From Burkholderiales bacterium (lineage in GTDB: Bacteria; Pseudomonadota; Gammaproteobacteria; Burkholderiales; Burkholderiaceae_D), in assembly GCA_016197345.1 (NCBI GenBank), contig JACPVY010000373.1:1-5993 (forward strand): DNA of 5,993 bases. Direction: 5' to 3'. The notes beneath the pieces were generated by a model, which saw only the letters and a program-made list of their open reading frames with translations, did no database searches and was not told where the DNA came from. Each line of letters begins with the position of its first letter. Position 1 is the stretch's first letter. Positions 5,886 through 5,993 of this stretch are shown in pieces. A program made the translations under genes and the position numbers.

Positions 5886-5993
5886 TCAGCAGGCGACGTC
5901 GAGCCCGGCGAGGTCGCGGGAGTGCGGACAGCGCAGGAAGGTGGGAATGCCGGAGTAGCCCGCCGGCGCGGGCGGGAGCGGGAACGAGGCGGG
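5886..5993 (-). pseudogene. High-GC fragment of an agmatinase/arginase-family gene (cut by window edge)
   Basis: The minus strand reads 35 residues and a TGA in one frame. It contains YSGIPTFLRCPHSRDLAGLDVA, much like the N-terminal region of ureohydrolases (agmatinase, guanidinobutyrase, proclavaminate amidinohydrolase), where VVGVPFD usually follows. Here the frame instead meets Cys and a stop, so the protein is cut off before any metal-binding motif. Third codon positions are G or C in 33 of 35 codons, and the segment is about 77% G+C, quite unlike the rest of the window. It is therefore a broken piece of foreign DNA joined next to pstS. The subfamily cannot be settled from this length. 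Confidence 0.6.

Overview
The window suggests a betaproteobacterium (Neisseriales or Burkholderiales type). This is an inference from the kinase subfamily, the DUF4214 protein and the PstS sequence. Base composition is moderate throughout, except for the last ~100 bases, which are about 77% G+C and look foreign.

Layout, left to right: (1) The 3' part of a GAF-domain sensor histidine kinase gene (+), cut by the window start. (2) A complete insertion sequence of the IS4 family, IS10 group, at 1183-2512 (1330 bp), with matching inverted ends and an exact 9-bp target duplication. Its transposase carries an in-frame TGA between the first and second catalytic aspartates. The IS sits inside a small palindromic element just beyond the end of the next gene. 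(3) A 605-residue protein gene (-), with seven TolB/PD40-type beta-propeller repeats, a short RTX-like segment and a C-terminal DUF4214 region. It resembles proteins exported by type I secretion. (4) About 320 bases with no convincing gene. (5) A 36-codon remnant of the 3' end of a second histidine kinase (+). It is about 83% identical over 140 bp to the end of the intact kinase, and the match continues past the stop codon into a palindrome. (6) That palindrome is a strong hairpin just past the end of pstS. (7) pstS (-), the periplasmic phosphate-binding protein, with no pstCAB beside it in the window. (8) A 36-codon high-GC piece of an agmatinase/arginase-family gene (-), joined about a dozen bases upstream of the pstS start. 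It is probably an assembly or amplification chimera, or a recombination scar.

The genes do not form one pathway. The window reads as a rearranged region: two diverged kinase tails flank an IS and a secreted-protein gene, with palindromic elements at or near several junctions. I see no defence system, CRISPR array or RNA gene. The most interesting signals are the duplicated kinase tail with its shared palindrome, the architecture of the IS insertion, and the compositional break at the right edge.
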